Source: Arachis hypogaea | Taxonomy: Eukaryota > Streptophyta > Magnoliopsida > Fabales > Fabaceae | DNA: 64,000 nucleotides | Assembly: GCF_003086295.3 (NCBI RefSeq) | Contig: NC_092053.1 | Coordinates: 86,427,671-86,491,670, forward strand | Direction of reading: 5' to 3' | Part shown: positions 31,410-43,299 of the stretch, piece after piece | How positions within the stretch are numbered: the first letter of the stretch is position 1 | How the letters are laid out: each line of letters begins with the position of its first letter | Program-made: the position numbers and the translations under genes | Notes under the pieces: model-generated | Told to the model about the DNA's origin: nothing | Database searches by the model: none | What the model saw: the letters and a program-made list of their open reading frames with translations, nothing else

Positions 31410-33128
31410 ATGACAAAGAAGAGGGCACAGAAAAATAATAATAATAATAGAGATCCTTTATACCACAGTATAGGGATCCTTTTGTAAGTGGAAGAAAAGG
31501 GGGAGACAAAGAATGTAATATAATGGAAGAAACACAACTGTGAGGAGGGCTGAGATGTGAGATGAGATGTTAGTAGATGAATGAATAAATAGAATAAGAT
31601 GGGAGAAGGATAATTTTCGAAAAATATTTTTGAAAAAGAGTTAGTGATTTTCGAAAATGGTTTTTGAAAAATGTTAGTATTTTTCGAAAAAATTTTTTTT
31701 TTAAAACCAAAAATAAATATAAGAATAATTAGTTAATTAAAAAGAAATTTTTGAAAAAGAGGGAAGATATTTTCGAAAATTAGAGAGAGAGAGTTAGTTA
31801 GGTAGTTTTGAAAAAGTTAAGAAACAAACAAAAAGTTAGTTAGTTAGTTGAAACAAATTTTGAAAAGATAAGAAGTTAGGAGGTTAGAAAAGATATTTTG
31901 AAAAAGATAAGATGAGAAGATATTTTTGAAAAGTAGTTTTGAAAAAGATTTGATTTTTAAAATCTCAATTAATGACTTGATTCATAAGAAATCACAAGAT
32001 ATGATTCTAGAACTTAAAGTTTGAATCTTTCTTAACAAGCAAGTAACAAACTTCAAATTTTTGAATCAAAACATTAATTGATTATGTTATTTTCGAAAAT
32101 TTGATATAAAAATAAGAAAAATATTTTTGAAAAATATTTTTGGAATTTTCGAAAATAACTAAGAATTTTGAAAAAGATTTTGAAAAAGATAAGATTTTCA
32201 AATTGAAAATTTGATTTGACTCATAAGAAACAACTTGATTTTAAAAATTTTTTAAAAAAGTCAACTCAAATTTTCGAATTTGATGAGAGAAAAAGGGAAA
32301 GATATTTTTTTGATTTTTGAATTTTTATCATGAGAGAGAAAAACACTAAAAAGATGCAATGCATGAAATTTTTAGATCAAAACATGTGATGCATGCAAGA
32401 ATGCTATGAATGTCAAGATGAACACCAAGAACACTATGAATGTCAAGATGAACATCATAGACACAATTTTGAAAAATTTTTTAATGCAAATAAAACATGC
32501 AAGACACCAAACTTGGAATTCTTTAATGCTTAGACACTAAGAATTCAAGAATGCATATGATAAACATGAAAAGACACAAAACAAAAAATCATCAAGATCA
32601 AACAAGAAGACTTACCAAGAACAACTTGAAGATCATGAAGAACACTATGAATGCATGAAATTTTCGAAAAATGCAAGATGCACATGCAATTGACACCAAA
32701 CTTATGACATGACTCATGACTCAAACAAGAAACACAAAAATTGTTTTTGATTTTTATGATTTTCTAATTTTTTTTGGATTTTTTTTTCGAAAATTATATG
32801 AAAAAGGAAAATAAGGATTCCAAAATTTTTAACATGAATTCTAGGAATCTTGCCATGTTTAGTCTAAAGCTTCAGTCCAGGAATTAGACATGGCTCACTA
32901 GCCAGCCAAGCTTTCAATGAAAGCTCCGGTCCAAAACACTAGACATGGCCAATGGCCAGCCAAGCTTCAGCATGTAAACCAGACATGACATGCCTGACAT
33001 ACCCTACAGTCGTATAACAGCTGATGGTTGGAAGCCTCAGTCCAAACGAATTTAGACATGGCTTTACAGCCAGCCAGGCTTCACATGCTTCATGAAACAC
33101 TAGAATTCATTCTTAAAAATTTTGAATA

Positions 33129-33181
<53 letters not shown>

Positions 33182-33310
33182 GAAAACATTTTTTTTTCGA
33201 AAACAAAAGAAGAATTTTTGAAAGATTTTTGAAAAATATTTGAAAAGAAAACAAAAAGAAAATTACCTAATCTGAGCAACAGGATGAACCGTCAGTTGTC
33301 CAAACTCGAA
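31410..33310 (-). other. Leader of D
   Basis: A 1.9-kb AT-rich untranslated region. It has about ten TTTTCGAAAA palindromes (31613, 31650, 31681, 31771, 32091, 32147, 32660, 32787, 33196 and others), two sense AAGTTTGGTGT words (32504-32514, 32693-32703) and short repeated phrases such as 'atgaatgtcaagatgaacac'. No ORF of note. Confidence 0.65.
33132..33173. repeat. (TA)n microsatellite in the leader of D
   Basis: About 20 TA dinucleotides followed by a T run. Not seen in the leader of I or B. Confidence 0.95.
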
Positions 33311-33331
33311 CAATCCCCGGCAACGGCGCCA
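33311..33331 (-). other. Primer-binding site of D (tRNA-Asp)
   Basis: In element sense TGGCGCCGTTGCCGGGGA..., a full match over 18 bases to the complement of the plant tRNA-Asp 3' end, six bases inside the 5' LTR. Confidence 0.9.
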
Positions 33332-33337
33332 AAAACT

Positions 33338-35077
33338 TGGTGCACGAAATTGTGATGTCCAGGCTCGAACAATCCCTGGCAACGTGAGCAACTTGGTACG
33401 CGTAATCGTGATTACACTTTAATTATGTAAAATTCATGGCTCTTTCTTTCCCTGGCAATAGCGCCAAGAACATGGTGCCAATACCATGGTTCACAACTTC
33501 GATACAACTAACCAGCAAGTGCACTGGGTCATCCAAGTAATACCTTACGTGAGTAAGGGTCGAATCCCACGGAGATTGTTGGTATGAAGCAAGCTATGGT
33601 CACCTTGCAAATCTCAGTTAGGCAGATATAAATTGATAATGGTGTTTTCGAATAATAATTAATAGAATAGGGATAGAAATATTTATGTAATTCATTGGTG
33701 AGAATTTCAGATAAGCGAATGGAGATGCTTTCGTTCCTCTGAACCTCTGCTTTCCTGCTATCTTCATCCAAGCAGTCTTACTCCTTTCCATGGCTGGCTT
33801 TATGCAAGGACATCACCATTGTCAGTGGCTACATCCCCTCCTCTCAGTGAAAAATATGCTCACATGCTCTGTCACAGCACGGCTAATCATCTGTCGGTTC
33901 TTGATCATGCTAGAATAGGATTCACCCTCCTTTTGCGTCTGTCACTAACGCCCAACAATCGCGAGTTTGAAGCTCGTCACAGTCATTCAATCATTGAATC
34001 CTACTCGAAATACCACAGACAAGGTTTAGACTTTCCGGATTCTCTTGAATGCCGCCATCATTCTAGCTTACGCCACGAAGATTCCGGTTAAGAGATCTAA
34101 GAGATATTCATTCTAGCTTATTTCATGTAGAACGGAAGTGTTTGTCAGGCACGTGTTCATAGGGGAGAATGGTGATGAGCGTCACACATAATCATCACCT
34201 TCATCACGTTCTTGGGTGCGAATGGATATCTTAGAAGCAAAATAAGATGAATTGAATAGAAAACAGTAGTACTTTGCATTAATCTTTGAGGAACAGCAGA
34301 GCTCCACAGCTTAATCTATGGAGTGTAGAAACTCTACCGTATGAAAATACATAAGTGAAGGTCCAGGCATGGCCGTGTGGCCAGCCCCCAAAACGTGATC
34401 ACAGGATCAAAATACAATCCAAGATCCAGGATGGTCAAAAGGACGTCTAATACAATAGTGAAAGGTCCTATTTATAATAAACTAGCTACTAGGGTTTACA
34501 TGAGTAAGTAATTGATGCATAAATCCACTTCCGGGGCCCACTTGGTGTGCGTTTGGGCTGAGCTTGAGTGTTGCACGTGTAGAGGTCCTTCTTGGAGTTG
34601 AACGCCAGTTTTTGTGCCAGTTTGGGCGTTCAACTCTGGTTTTGGCTCCTTTTCTGGCGCTTGACGCCAGATTTGGGCAGAAAGCTGGCGTTGAACGCCA
34701 GTTTACGTCATCTATTCTTGGCCAAAGTATGGATTATTATATATTTCTGGAAAGCCCTGGATGTCTACTTTCCAACGCAATTGGAAGCGCGCCATTTCGA
34801 GTTTTGTAGCTCCAGAAAATCCACTTTGAGTGCAGGGAGGTCAGAATGCAAACAGCATCAGCAGTCCTTCTTCAACCTCTGAATATGATTTTTGCTCAAG
34901 TCCCTCAATTTCAGCCAGAAAATTCCTGAAATCACAGAAAAACACACAAACTCATAGTAAAGTCCAGAAATGTGAATTTAACATAAAAACTAATGAAAAC
35001 ATCCCTAAAAGTAACTAGATTCTACTAAAAACATACTAAAAACAATGTCAAAAAGCGTATAAATTATCCGCTCATCA
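33338..35077 (-). repeat. 5' LTR of D
   Basis: 1740 bp, with TATA box at 34469-34476, GGCGTT/AACGCC array at about 34590-34705 and GGAAAG/CTTTCC module at 34727-34783. Its last ~140 bp (33338-33480) contain tandem LTR-end/PBS-like copies. Confidence 0.92.
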
Positions 35078-35082
35078 CGAGG

Positions 35083-36130
35083 GTCCATCCAATGGCATCT
35101 TTATGCTTTCACAACACTTGGAGCAGTTCATTCTCTTGATCTTGGCTGAGGGATGATTTTATGATCACTGGGTAGCTTTCATTCTCGCCTAAGTATGCAT
35201 ATTTGAGAGTGGGTGGTAATGCCTTGAGTTCAAGTTTTGGTGCTTCTAACTTTTCATTCTCTTCCTTTGGTGCACCTTGTATATGAATTTCTGCTATTGC
35301 GGCCTCTTCACTAGACGTTGATTCCTCCTCTGTCAACCTTTCAGGTTATTCTTCTTCAAAGCTCTCCTGTTCTGCATCTTCTAGTGAGTCCAACCTCATA
35401 CATTCTCCCAATTGTTCTGGTGGGTAACTCATGGCCTTGAACACATTGAATGTCATCTTTTCATTGTGTAATCTCAGGGTGAGGTCACCTTTTTGGACAT
35501 CAACGACAGCTCCAGCAGTAGCTAAGAACGGTCTTTCCAGGATGATGGAGGCCTTGGCTTCCTCCTACATGTCCAACACCACAAAGTCTGCTGGGAAGAT
35601 GAAATCTCTCACCTTCACCAGCAAATCTTCTACTACACCATGAGGGAACTTGAACAATCGGTCTGCCAGTTGTAGGGCCCTTTTTGTTGGCTTAGCCTCC
35701 TCGATCTTCATTTTTCTCATCATAGCTACTGACATCAGATTTATGCTGGCTCCTAGGTCACATAGAGCTTTCTCCACTGTGATCTCCCCTATAATACAAG
35801 GGATCTGGAAGCTCCCAGGATCCTTCAATTTCTGGGGTAGTTTATGCTGAATGATAGCACTACATTCTTCGGTTAGTATCACAGTTTCGTTGCTCTTCCA
35901 ACTTCTCTTCTTAGTCATCAATTCCTTCAAGAACTTGGCATAGAGCGGCATTTGCTCTATTACTTCAGCAAAGGGTATGTTAATCTGTAATTTCTTGAAG
36001 ATTTCTAAAAATCTGGAGAACTGTCATCCCCCTTCTTTTTCAGTTGTTGAGGATATGGGACTTTGGGAACATATGGCTTCAGCTCTCCTTCCTTTTGATG
36101 TGAGTTGGAGGTGGGGACTTGAACTTCATC
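35083..36130 (-). pseudogene. pol: protease region of C (broken)
   Basis: The clearest part is 35951-35565: MPLYAKFLKELMTKKRSWK, VILTEECSAII, the active-site loop ALCDLGASINLMS and a following LADRLFKFPHGVVEDLLVKV. A stop falls at 35565. A second open piece (35336-35109) is the acidic linker to RT, ending ENELLQVL and then a TGA before KHKDAIGWTL. The frame from gag breaks near 36131 and again around 35950. D is inserted at 35077/35083, so RT continues at 22061. Confidence 0.85.
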
Positions 36131-37744
36131 CTATTCCTCCTTCTTTCCAACTGAATCTTTCTCTTGTGGTTGCTTGGGAGTCTCCTTCAATTCCTTTCCA
36201 CTTCTGAGGGTGATAGCCTGACACTCCTCTCTTTGGTTTGAGTCAGTATCGCTGCGAGGGTTGTGGCTGGGAATTTGCTTGAATAGGTAGCCAATTTGTG
36301 CCTCAAGTTTCTTGATGGCAGCATCTTGATTCTGCATATTGGACCGCACTTCTTCTCGGAATGCCTTACTGTCTTGAATCTCTTTGCATATGCCTTCAAG
36401 TAGTTTCTCAATCCTTGAGAGTCTGTCATCAAATGATGGTGGGTTGGGATTGGAGTGATGAGAAGGGTTGTTTTGGTTTTGGTATGGATGTGGAGAGGTG
36501 TTGTTAGGGTGGTGTTGATATGATCTCTGTGTGGACTGTTGGTGAGCTGCATGGTTGTTGGGGTTGTGACGTCTCTGATCTTGGCTTTGATCTTGTTGAT
36601 TTCCCCACCTAAAGTTTGGGTGATTCCTCCAACCAGGGTTATAGGTCTTGAAGTATGGATCATGGGTCTGCCTGGGTAAGTTTCCAATGTAGTTGGCTTG
36701 TTCTTGCTCATCCTCTGCCTCTGCATTCACTCCCTCTTGGGTTGCTGATGAGGTGGTGATTGCTGCTACTTGGTTCTTCTCCATCTTCTTGGTGAAGTCA
36801 GCCAGCTGCTTGGTAATAAGCTTGTTTTGGGCCAGCAGTGCATCCGCATTGTTTAGCTCATTCGCTCCTCTAGTGTTGCCTCTTTCAGAAGCATATAAGT
36901 AGTCATTCTCAGCTACAGTCTCAATGACATCTATGGCTTCTTCAATGTTCTTCTTCTTGTTCAGAGATCCCCCGGATGAATGGTCTACTGCCTTCTTTGA
37001 TTCATAAGAGAGGCCTTCATAGAAAATGTGTAGCTGCACCCATTCATTGAACATATCTGGTGGACACCTTCTTGTCAGGTCCTTAAACCTCTCCCATGAT
37101 TCATATAGAGTCTCACCATCTTGCTGCCTGAAGGTTTGCACCTCAGCTCTCAGCCTATTGATCCGTTGAGGAGGATAGAATCTTGCCAAGAATTTGTTCA
37201 TCACATCTTCCCAGGTTGCTAAACTTTCTTTTGGGAAGGATTCTGGCTATTTAGATGCCTTGTCCTTGAGTGAGAAAGGGAACAGAAGTAGTCTATAGGT
37301 GTCAGGATGAACACCATTAGACTTCACAGTATCACATATCCTCAGGAAGGTGGTTAGATGTTGATTGGGGTCTTCTTGGATACCTCCTCCGGATGAACAA
37401 TTATTCTGAGCAAGGGTGATGAGCTATGGCTTTAGTTCAAAGTTGTTGGCATGTATGGTTGGCCTTTGGATGCTGCTTCCACAGTTTCCTGGGTTTGGGT
37501 TGATGTAAGAACCCAAAACCCTTCTCTCTTGCCCAGCCTGATGTGCTGGACCTTCTCGGCCAGGATTGTGAGCTTCTTCTTCATGATGGTTCTCCATATT
37601 CTCATTCATATCTAGTTCAAAGTACTCCTGCTCTTCCTCAGCACCAACTACTTTCTTTCCTCTTGCTTCCCTCCTTGATCTAAGGAAGGTCCTCTCAGGT
37701 TCAGAATCAAAAGAAGTTGAAGCCCCGCTTCTTCTCCCTATCAT
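36131..37744 (-). pseudogene. gag: gag of C (broken)
   Basis: The likely start is ATG at 37744 (MIGRRSGASTSFDSEPERTF), since J starts the same way (MTGRRRGAST); an upstream TTG is not convincing. Stops fall at 37424 (for glutamine in KPQLITL) and at about 37247 (for tryptophan in KWLESFP). From 37204 to 36131 it is open: FLARFYPPQRINRLRAEVQT, DGETLYESWERFKDLTRRCP, FYEGLSYESKKAVDHSSGGS, then PGWRNHPNFRWGNQQ, a Gln/Asn/His-rich stretch, a coiled-coil-like part ending IGYLFKQIP, and CQAITLRSGKEL before protease. Confidence 0.88.
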
Positions 37745-37997
37745 ACAATCAACAAGGCACAAGCAAGGAAATAGATGCAGAAAGTAATTTCTACAGAAAT
37801 ACTGTTAGTGTGAGTGATGTAATATATCAAACAGTTAGTGGGTTAGTGGACTGAATTGTAAACAACTAAGAAAATGGTTAGGGGAAAGGGAAGAAAATAA
37901 CTGAACAGAAAGTAAATTACTCAAATGAACTTAAATCAAACAAAAGAAAAATGCTCAATCTAGTTATCCTCCAATTAAATCATTGTTGATACAAAAT
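37745..37997 (-). other. Leader of C
   Basis: A short (about 250 bp) AT-rich leader between PBS and gag, much shorter than in D or I. No other signal seen. Confidence 0.6.
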
Positions 37998-38018
37998 CAA
38001 TCCCCGGCAACGGCACCA
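37998..38018 (-). other. Primer-binding site of C (tRNA-Asp)
   Basis: In element sense TGGTGCCGTTGCCGGGGA..., one mismatch to the tRNA-Asp complement, six bases inside the LTR. Confidence 0.88.
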
Positions 38019-38024
38019 TAAACT

Positions 38025-40261
38025 TGATGCACGGAAACTTGCCTCTCAACAATTTCCTTCGGCAAGTATACCGAATTGTCGTCAAGTAAAAACTCACAAT
38101 AGAGTGAGGTCGAATCCCACAGGGATTGATTGGTCAAGCAACTTTAATTAGAGGAATATTCTAGTTGAGCGAAGCAGAATTGGTTTGAGAGTTGCAGGAA
38201 ATTAAATGGTGGGAAAGTAAATAGCAGAAAATGTAAATGCTGAAAGTAAAGAGCTGAAAATAAATGAAGGAAAGTAAATTGCAGAATCTTAAATGGGAAT
38301 AGGGAAGATGCTCATAAAAGTAAATTGCAGAAATTAAAGAGAATGGGTAAGATCAGAAATAGGGAATTCATTGGGCTTAGGAGAAGTTGCATTCTCCGGA
38401 TCAAGTTCATTTTCACCTCTTCCTCAATCAATGCGTTCTTTGATCTCCTTGGCAATCTTAAGTGATCAAATTACAATTCCTTGTAATTCAATCTCTCAAA
38501 TCTTGATCAATAGCCAATTCCTTGGTCAATTGCTCATGAGAAGAGATGAAGTATGGTCACTGATTATACTACATGCATTCCCAAATCAAGTGTTGGTAGA
38601 ATTATAGTCACCATATCCTTCCAACCCCAATTTGGTCCAACATGAGAAAGTATTTCTAGCATGATCTCTTCATTCCTCTTCCAAGGTTCAGAAAAGATCC
38701 AAGTATGAATAGCTTCTTTTCCAAGAAAACTATCCAATTGGATGAAGATTGAAAGCTTTCTATTAAAATCAAGAGAAAAGATAGAAGAAGAATAGTGAAA
38801 ACTAATATTGATCCATCAAATTACAACAGAGCTCCCTAACCTAATGAAAGGGGGTTTAGTTGTTCATAGCTCTGGAAATGGAAAACAAAGATGGAAGATA
38901 CATTCTGAAAAATAAACTAGAAGTGCAGAGTAAATTATACAGAGAGTAGTTCTCAAATTTCCAACTCCCCTAAAAACTTTCTCCTAATTCAAAACTACCC
39001 CTATATATACTACTCTTCTGATCTTTTAGTTGGTTCTTCAAGTCTTTGATATGGGCCTTTGGATCTTGAGTTTGAAGCAGTTATCCTCTTCAGTGGGTTT
39101 AGCTTTACTTGCAAAGAGAAAGTGTGAAGTAGGCAGGGTATTTAGCTCAGGACGTTAGTGGCGTTAACGTTAAGTGAGAGTGTGGGTTCGAGAACATTAG
39201 TGACAATCACCTTTTTCACTAACGTTCCTAACCCAGGGATGATCCACGTTAACTTCAACGTTAGTGGCACCAACGTGACCACTAACGTTGCCTCTAGGTC
39301 CTTCGTACACGTTATTGGGACTCACCTTTTCCAATAACGTTGAGAGTCTTCACTTCCCCCTACGTTAGAGTCCACGTTAACTTAGTTAACTTGGCTCTTA
39401 ACATTGGCTTGCCAATCCTTCGAGAACGTTAGTGACACTTACCTTTGTCACTAACGTTCCAAGATGCCCCTACTTCCCACGTTAGAATCCACGTTAACTA
39501 AGTTAATGTGGCTTCTAACGTGGTGATGATAGCCATCTCCAACGTTAGTGACAAAGGTGAGTGTCACTAACGTTGGCTCATCATCCTTTCCTCAACGTTA
39601 GCTTCCACGTTAACTAAGTTAACGTGGGAGTTAACGTGGCTCATTGTGGCTCATTGTGGCTCATTCCAACGTTAGTGATAAAGGTGAGTGTCACTAACGT
39701 TGGCCATTCTTTTGCTTCCCAACATTAGAGTCCATGTTAACTAAGTTAACGTGGCCCTTAACGTGGCCAATATGAGCTTGGTCCAATGTTAGTGACAAAG
39801 GTGAGTGTCACTAACGTTGGCTCCACTTTCTTCTTCCACGTTAGAGTTCACATTAACTTAGTTAACGTGACTCTTAACGTGGGCTATGATGGCTTCGAGG
39901 ACGTTATTGGTGATTACTTTTCTCATTAACGTTGCAAGCTAGCTCCCATTCCACCTTAGTGGTCACGTTAGTGAGACTAACATGGCTGCTAACGTGGTTC
40001 TTTCTTGCTTCCTTTGTCCTGAAATCAAGCAATAAAGTGCATCAAAGTTCTAATCCACATCATGAGTCATGCATCATTCAATTTGTCACTAAATTCATGC
40101 ATAATTCTCATGAAATCATATAAAGTGCACCATGTTTGCTTGAATCAAGATGTAAGTGAAATTCTACCCCAAAACTTGCTTATTTCTTAAGAAAATGCAT
40201 GAAACTACCCTAAAACAGTAAAGAAAAGGTCCGTGAAACTGGCCAAAATGCCCTGGCATCA
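38025..40261 (-). repeat. 5' LTR of C
   Basis: 2237 bp; TATA box TATATATA at 39002-39009; palindromic array at 39150-40000 with three 'acaaaggtgagtgtcac' units against four in the 3' LTR; block GGTCGAATCCC at 38108-38118. Confidence 0.92.
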
Positions 40262-41093
40262 GAGCTCTGCTGTGTTTCGATGAATTAATGCAATTACTAC
40301 TATTTTTCATTTAATCACGCTTGTTTCTATTCTAAGATATTCACTCGCACTTCACCCTGATGAATGTGATGCTCCGTGACACTCATCATCATTCTTACCT
40401 AGGAACACGTGCCTGACAACCATTTTCGTTCTATCTGCACTAGCTTGAGTGTGTATCTCTTAGCCTCCCGGTTCATGATCAGAGTCTTCGTGGTATAGGC
40501 TAGAATTATTGGCGGCCATTCCTGAGATCCAGAAAGTCTAAACCTTGTCTGTGGTATTCCTAGTAGGATCACGGAAGGAATGACTGTGACAAGCTTCAAA
40601 CTCGCGAGTGTTGGGCGCAGTGACAGACGCAAAAGAATCAACGGATTCTATTCCAACATGAGTGAGAACCGACAGATGATTAGCCGTGCGGTGACAGCGC
40701 ATTTTGACCATTTTCACTGAGAGGATGGATGGTAGCCATTGACAACAGTGATCCACCAACATACAGCTTGCCATGGAGGGAGACCTGCGTGCATGAAGAA
40801 GAAGATATTAGGAAAGAAGAGATTCAGAAGACAGAGCATCTCCAAAACCTCAATCTGTTCTCCATTACTGCATAACAAGTATTATTTATTTTATGTTAAT
40901 TACTTTTCATAAACCCAACTATTTTTATTATTACTTTCTTGACTAAGAATTACAAAATAACCATAGCTTGCTTCAAGCCGACAATCTTCGTGGGATCGAC
41001 CCTTACTCACGTAAGGTATTACTTCGACGACCCAGTGCACTTGCTAGTTAGTGGTACGAGTTGTGAAAAGTGTGATTTACAATTCGTGCACCA

Positions 41094-41340
41094 TGTGGCA
41101 TGAAATTGGCAACGTTGCAAGAAGAGAAAGGAAGCAACTTTGGTGGCCAAAATTGGCTCACCAACATTGCCCATCAATGTGCCAAGCAACAAAGCAACGT
41201 TGGTGGCCAAAGTTAGCTCACCAACGTTGCTGGCAACGTTCCAAGCTACAAGGGAGCCAACGTTGAAGGGAACATTGGTGATCCAACATTATCCCCAACG
41301 TTCTCAATAACTTTGGATTTCTGGAGTTGGGAAAATTTGT
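41094..41340 (+). mobile_element. LTR F, right part
   Basis: Continues LTR F after the target duplicate TGTGG (41094-41098). It holds further CAACGTTGGTGGCCAAA and GCTCACCAACGTTG words. Its end is not recognisable; it merges near 41340 into sequence of another family. Confidence 0.6.
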
Positions 41341-41533
41341 GGTGACACGTACGCGTCGATGACGCAAACACGTTAGGGCGAATTTTAGCAGTCTGACACG
41401 TACATGATGATTGGAATTTTAGCTTGACAAGTATAGTTTCTAAACCAACAAATAATCCTCTAATGCAAAAAATTATTTTTCACAAGTACAAACCCCAATA
41501 AAAATAACTGAAGTATTCAAACCTCGTGTCGTC
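41341..41533 (-). mobile_element. Fragment of an L/M-type LTR (minus orientation)
   Basis: On the minus strand it reads 'gacgacacgaggtttgaata' and then 'tttattggggtttgtacttg', matching the ends of L and M. CpG words (ACACGTACGCGTCGATGACG) lie at 41346-41370. It is cut at 41533 by element I. Confidence 0.55.
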
Positions 41534-43272
41534 TGATGAGCGGATAATTTATACACTTTTTGGCATTGTTTTTAAGTAGTTTTTAGTATGTTTTAGTTAT
41601 TTTTTATTATATTTTTATTAGTTTCTATGCAAAAATCACATTCTGGACTTTACTATGAGTTTGTGTGTTTTTTTTGAAATTTCAGGTATTTTCTGGTTGA
41701 AATTGAGGGACCTGAGCAAAAGTCTGATTCAGAGGCTAAGAAAGGACTGCAGATGCTGTTGGATTCTGACCCTCCTACACTCGAAGTGGATTTTCTGGAG
41801 CTACAGAAGCCCAATTTGCACGCTCTCAATTGCGTTGGAAAGTAGACATCTTGCGCATTCCAGTAACATATAATAGTTCATACTTTGCCCGAGATTTGAT
41901 GGCCCAAACTGGCATTCAACGCCAGCCAGAGACCCTTTTCTAGCGTAAGACGCAGGAACTGGCACCAGAACTGGAGTTAAACGCCCAAACTGGCATCCTA
42001 GCTGGCGTTTAACTCTAGAAAAGGCCTATGCACGTGTAAAGCACACACCAAGTGGGCTCCGGAAGTGAATTTCTGCACTATCTGCACTTAGTTACTCAAT
42101 TTCTGTAATCCTTAGTAAATAGTTTAATATAAATACTAGTCTTTCCTATTGTATTGGGACTTTTATCATCTTATGCCATTTTTCACATTGGGAGGCTGGC
42201 CATTCAGCCATGCCTAGACCTTTTTCTCTTATGTATTTTCCAATGGTGGAGTTTCTACACATCATAGATTAAGGTGCGGAGCTCTGCTGTTCTTCATGAA
42301 TTAATGCAAGTACTATTGTTTATCTTTCATTTCACGCTTACTTCTTCTCCAAGATATACTCTCGTACTTAATTCAGTTAAGTCAGAATGAAGGGGTGACC
42401 CGTGACAATCACCCACTATCTTCGTTACTCGCTTAGCTAAGATCCGCGTGCCTGACAACCACAAGCGGTCTACATGATGTTCAACGTAGTCATTGGATGA
42501 CAGCTAGAGTATAATCTCTTAGGTCTCTGATCCATGGATTTGACTTGCCTCTCCTGACAATAGAGCAATCGAATCCATGAGATTAGAACCTTCGTGGTAG
42601 AGGCTAGAACCAATTGGCAGCATTCCTGAGATTCGAAAAGTCTAAACCTTGTCTGTGGTATTCTGAGTAGGATCTGGGATGGGATGACTGTGACGAGCTT
42701 CAAACTCACGAATGTTGGGTGCAGTGACAGTGTGCAAAAGGATAGAGAGATCCTATTCCGACACAAGTGAGAATCGACAAATGATTTGCCATGCGGTAGC
42801 TGTGCCTGGTATTTTTCATCCGAGACGACAGATCCGACAGTTGATTAGCCGTACAGAAATTGTACCTGGACCATTTTCACTGAGGGGATGGATGGTATCC
42901 CTTGACAACGATGATCCACCAACATACAGCTTGCCATGGAAGGGAGCACGCATGATTGGATGAAGACAATAGGAAAGCAGAGGTTCAGAAGCAACAAAGC
43001 ATCTCCAAACGCTTATCTGAAATTCCCACCAATGAATTACATAAGTATCTTTATTTTAATTTACATTTTTTTTATCTTTCAATTATCAAAACTCATAACT
43101 AATTGAATCCGCTTGACTAAGATTTAGAAGATGACTATAGCTTGCTTCAAGCCGGCAATCTCCGTCGGATCGACCCTTACTCGCGTAAGGTTTTATTACT
43201 TGGACGACCCAGTGCACTTACTGGTTAGTTGTACCAGAATTGTGAAAAATGTGATCACAATTTCGTGCACCA
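41534..43272 (+). repeat. 5' LTR of I
   Basis: TGATGAGCGG...TTCGTGCACCA. GGAAAG/CTTTCC module at about 41828-41875 (decayed), GGCGTT words 41905-42010, TATA box TATAAATA 42128-42135. Unlike D, the end shows no captured PBS copies. Confidence 0.9.
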
Positions 43273-43278
43273 AGTTTT

Positions 43279-43299
43279 TGGCGCCGTTGCCGGGGATTG
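43279..43299 (+). other. Primer-binding site of I (tRNA-Asp)
   Basis: TGGCGCCGTTGCCGGGGA..., a full match over 18 bases, six bases after the LTR. Confidence 0.9.

Larger units (their letters stand above)
22067..35077 (-). mobile_element. Element D: Feral-type non-autonomous retrotransposon, carrying nested solo LTR E
   Basis: Minus-strand element with FIDEL-type LTRs (22067-25855 split, and 33338-35077), PBS, leader, one gag-pro frame and ORF2, but no RT or integrase. Without E it is about 11.0 kb. Perfect target-site duplication CGAGG (22062-22066 and 35078-35082). It cuts the pol of C between protease and RT, after the codons for GWTL. LTR difference is about 2% by eye over 400 bp. It presumably moved using enzymes of a FIDEL-type element such as B (inference from shared LTR, PBS and non-coding modules). 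Confidence 0.93.
15364..40261 (-). mobile_element. Element C: second autonomous Ty3/gypsy family, carrying nested D and E
   Basis: Read on the minus strand: 5' LTR (38025-40261), tRNA-Asp PBS, gag (from 37744), protease, RT-RNase H (22061 to 20605), integrase (to 19330), 3' region, 3' LTR (15364-17662). About 11.9 kb without the nested D. A perfect target-site duplication GAGCT flanks it. LTR ends are TGATGCCAGGGCA...GTGCATCA. The two LTRs differ by about 2% plus indels by eye. Its RT and integrase are close relatives of those of B although the LTRs are unrelated over most of their length. Pol and gag carry several stops. Confidence 0.92.
5119..41093 (+). mobile_element. Element B: FIDEL-type autonomous Ty3/gypsy retrotransposon, carrying nested C, D and E
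   Basis: An 11.07-kb element once the nested insertion and its duplicated target are removed. Order: 5' LTR (5119-6680), tRNA-Asp PBS, leader, gag (7487), protease, RT (9357), RNase H, integrase (to 12492), 3' region with an ORF2 remnant, then the 3' LTR from 14859, split by element C and resuming at 40267. The flanking 5-mers TGAGG (5114-5118) and TGTGG (41094-41098) are a target-site duplication with one later change. LTRs differ by roughly 4-5% over the last 370 bp by eye, so B is older than the elements inside it. All coding parts are broken. Confidence 0.9.
14859..41093 (+). repeat. 3' LTR of B, split by element C
   Basis: Arms 14859-15363 and 40267-41093 together give about 1.33 kb. 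It begins TGATGAGTGG (one change from the 5' LTR) and ends TTCGTGCACCA. About 210 bp present in the 5' LTR (roughly 5193-5405) are missing at 14930/14931. TATA box at 15254-15260. Element C is inserted after GAGCT (15359-15363), which is repeated at 40262-40266. Confidence 0.88.

Noticed and set aside
43279..43299. Possible tRNA-Asp gene
   Set aside because: Only the 3'-end complement is present, directly after an LTR; it is a primer-binding site.
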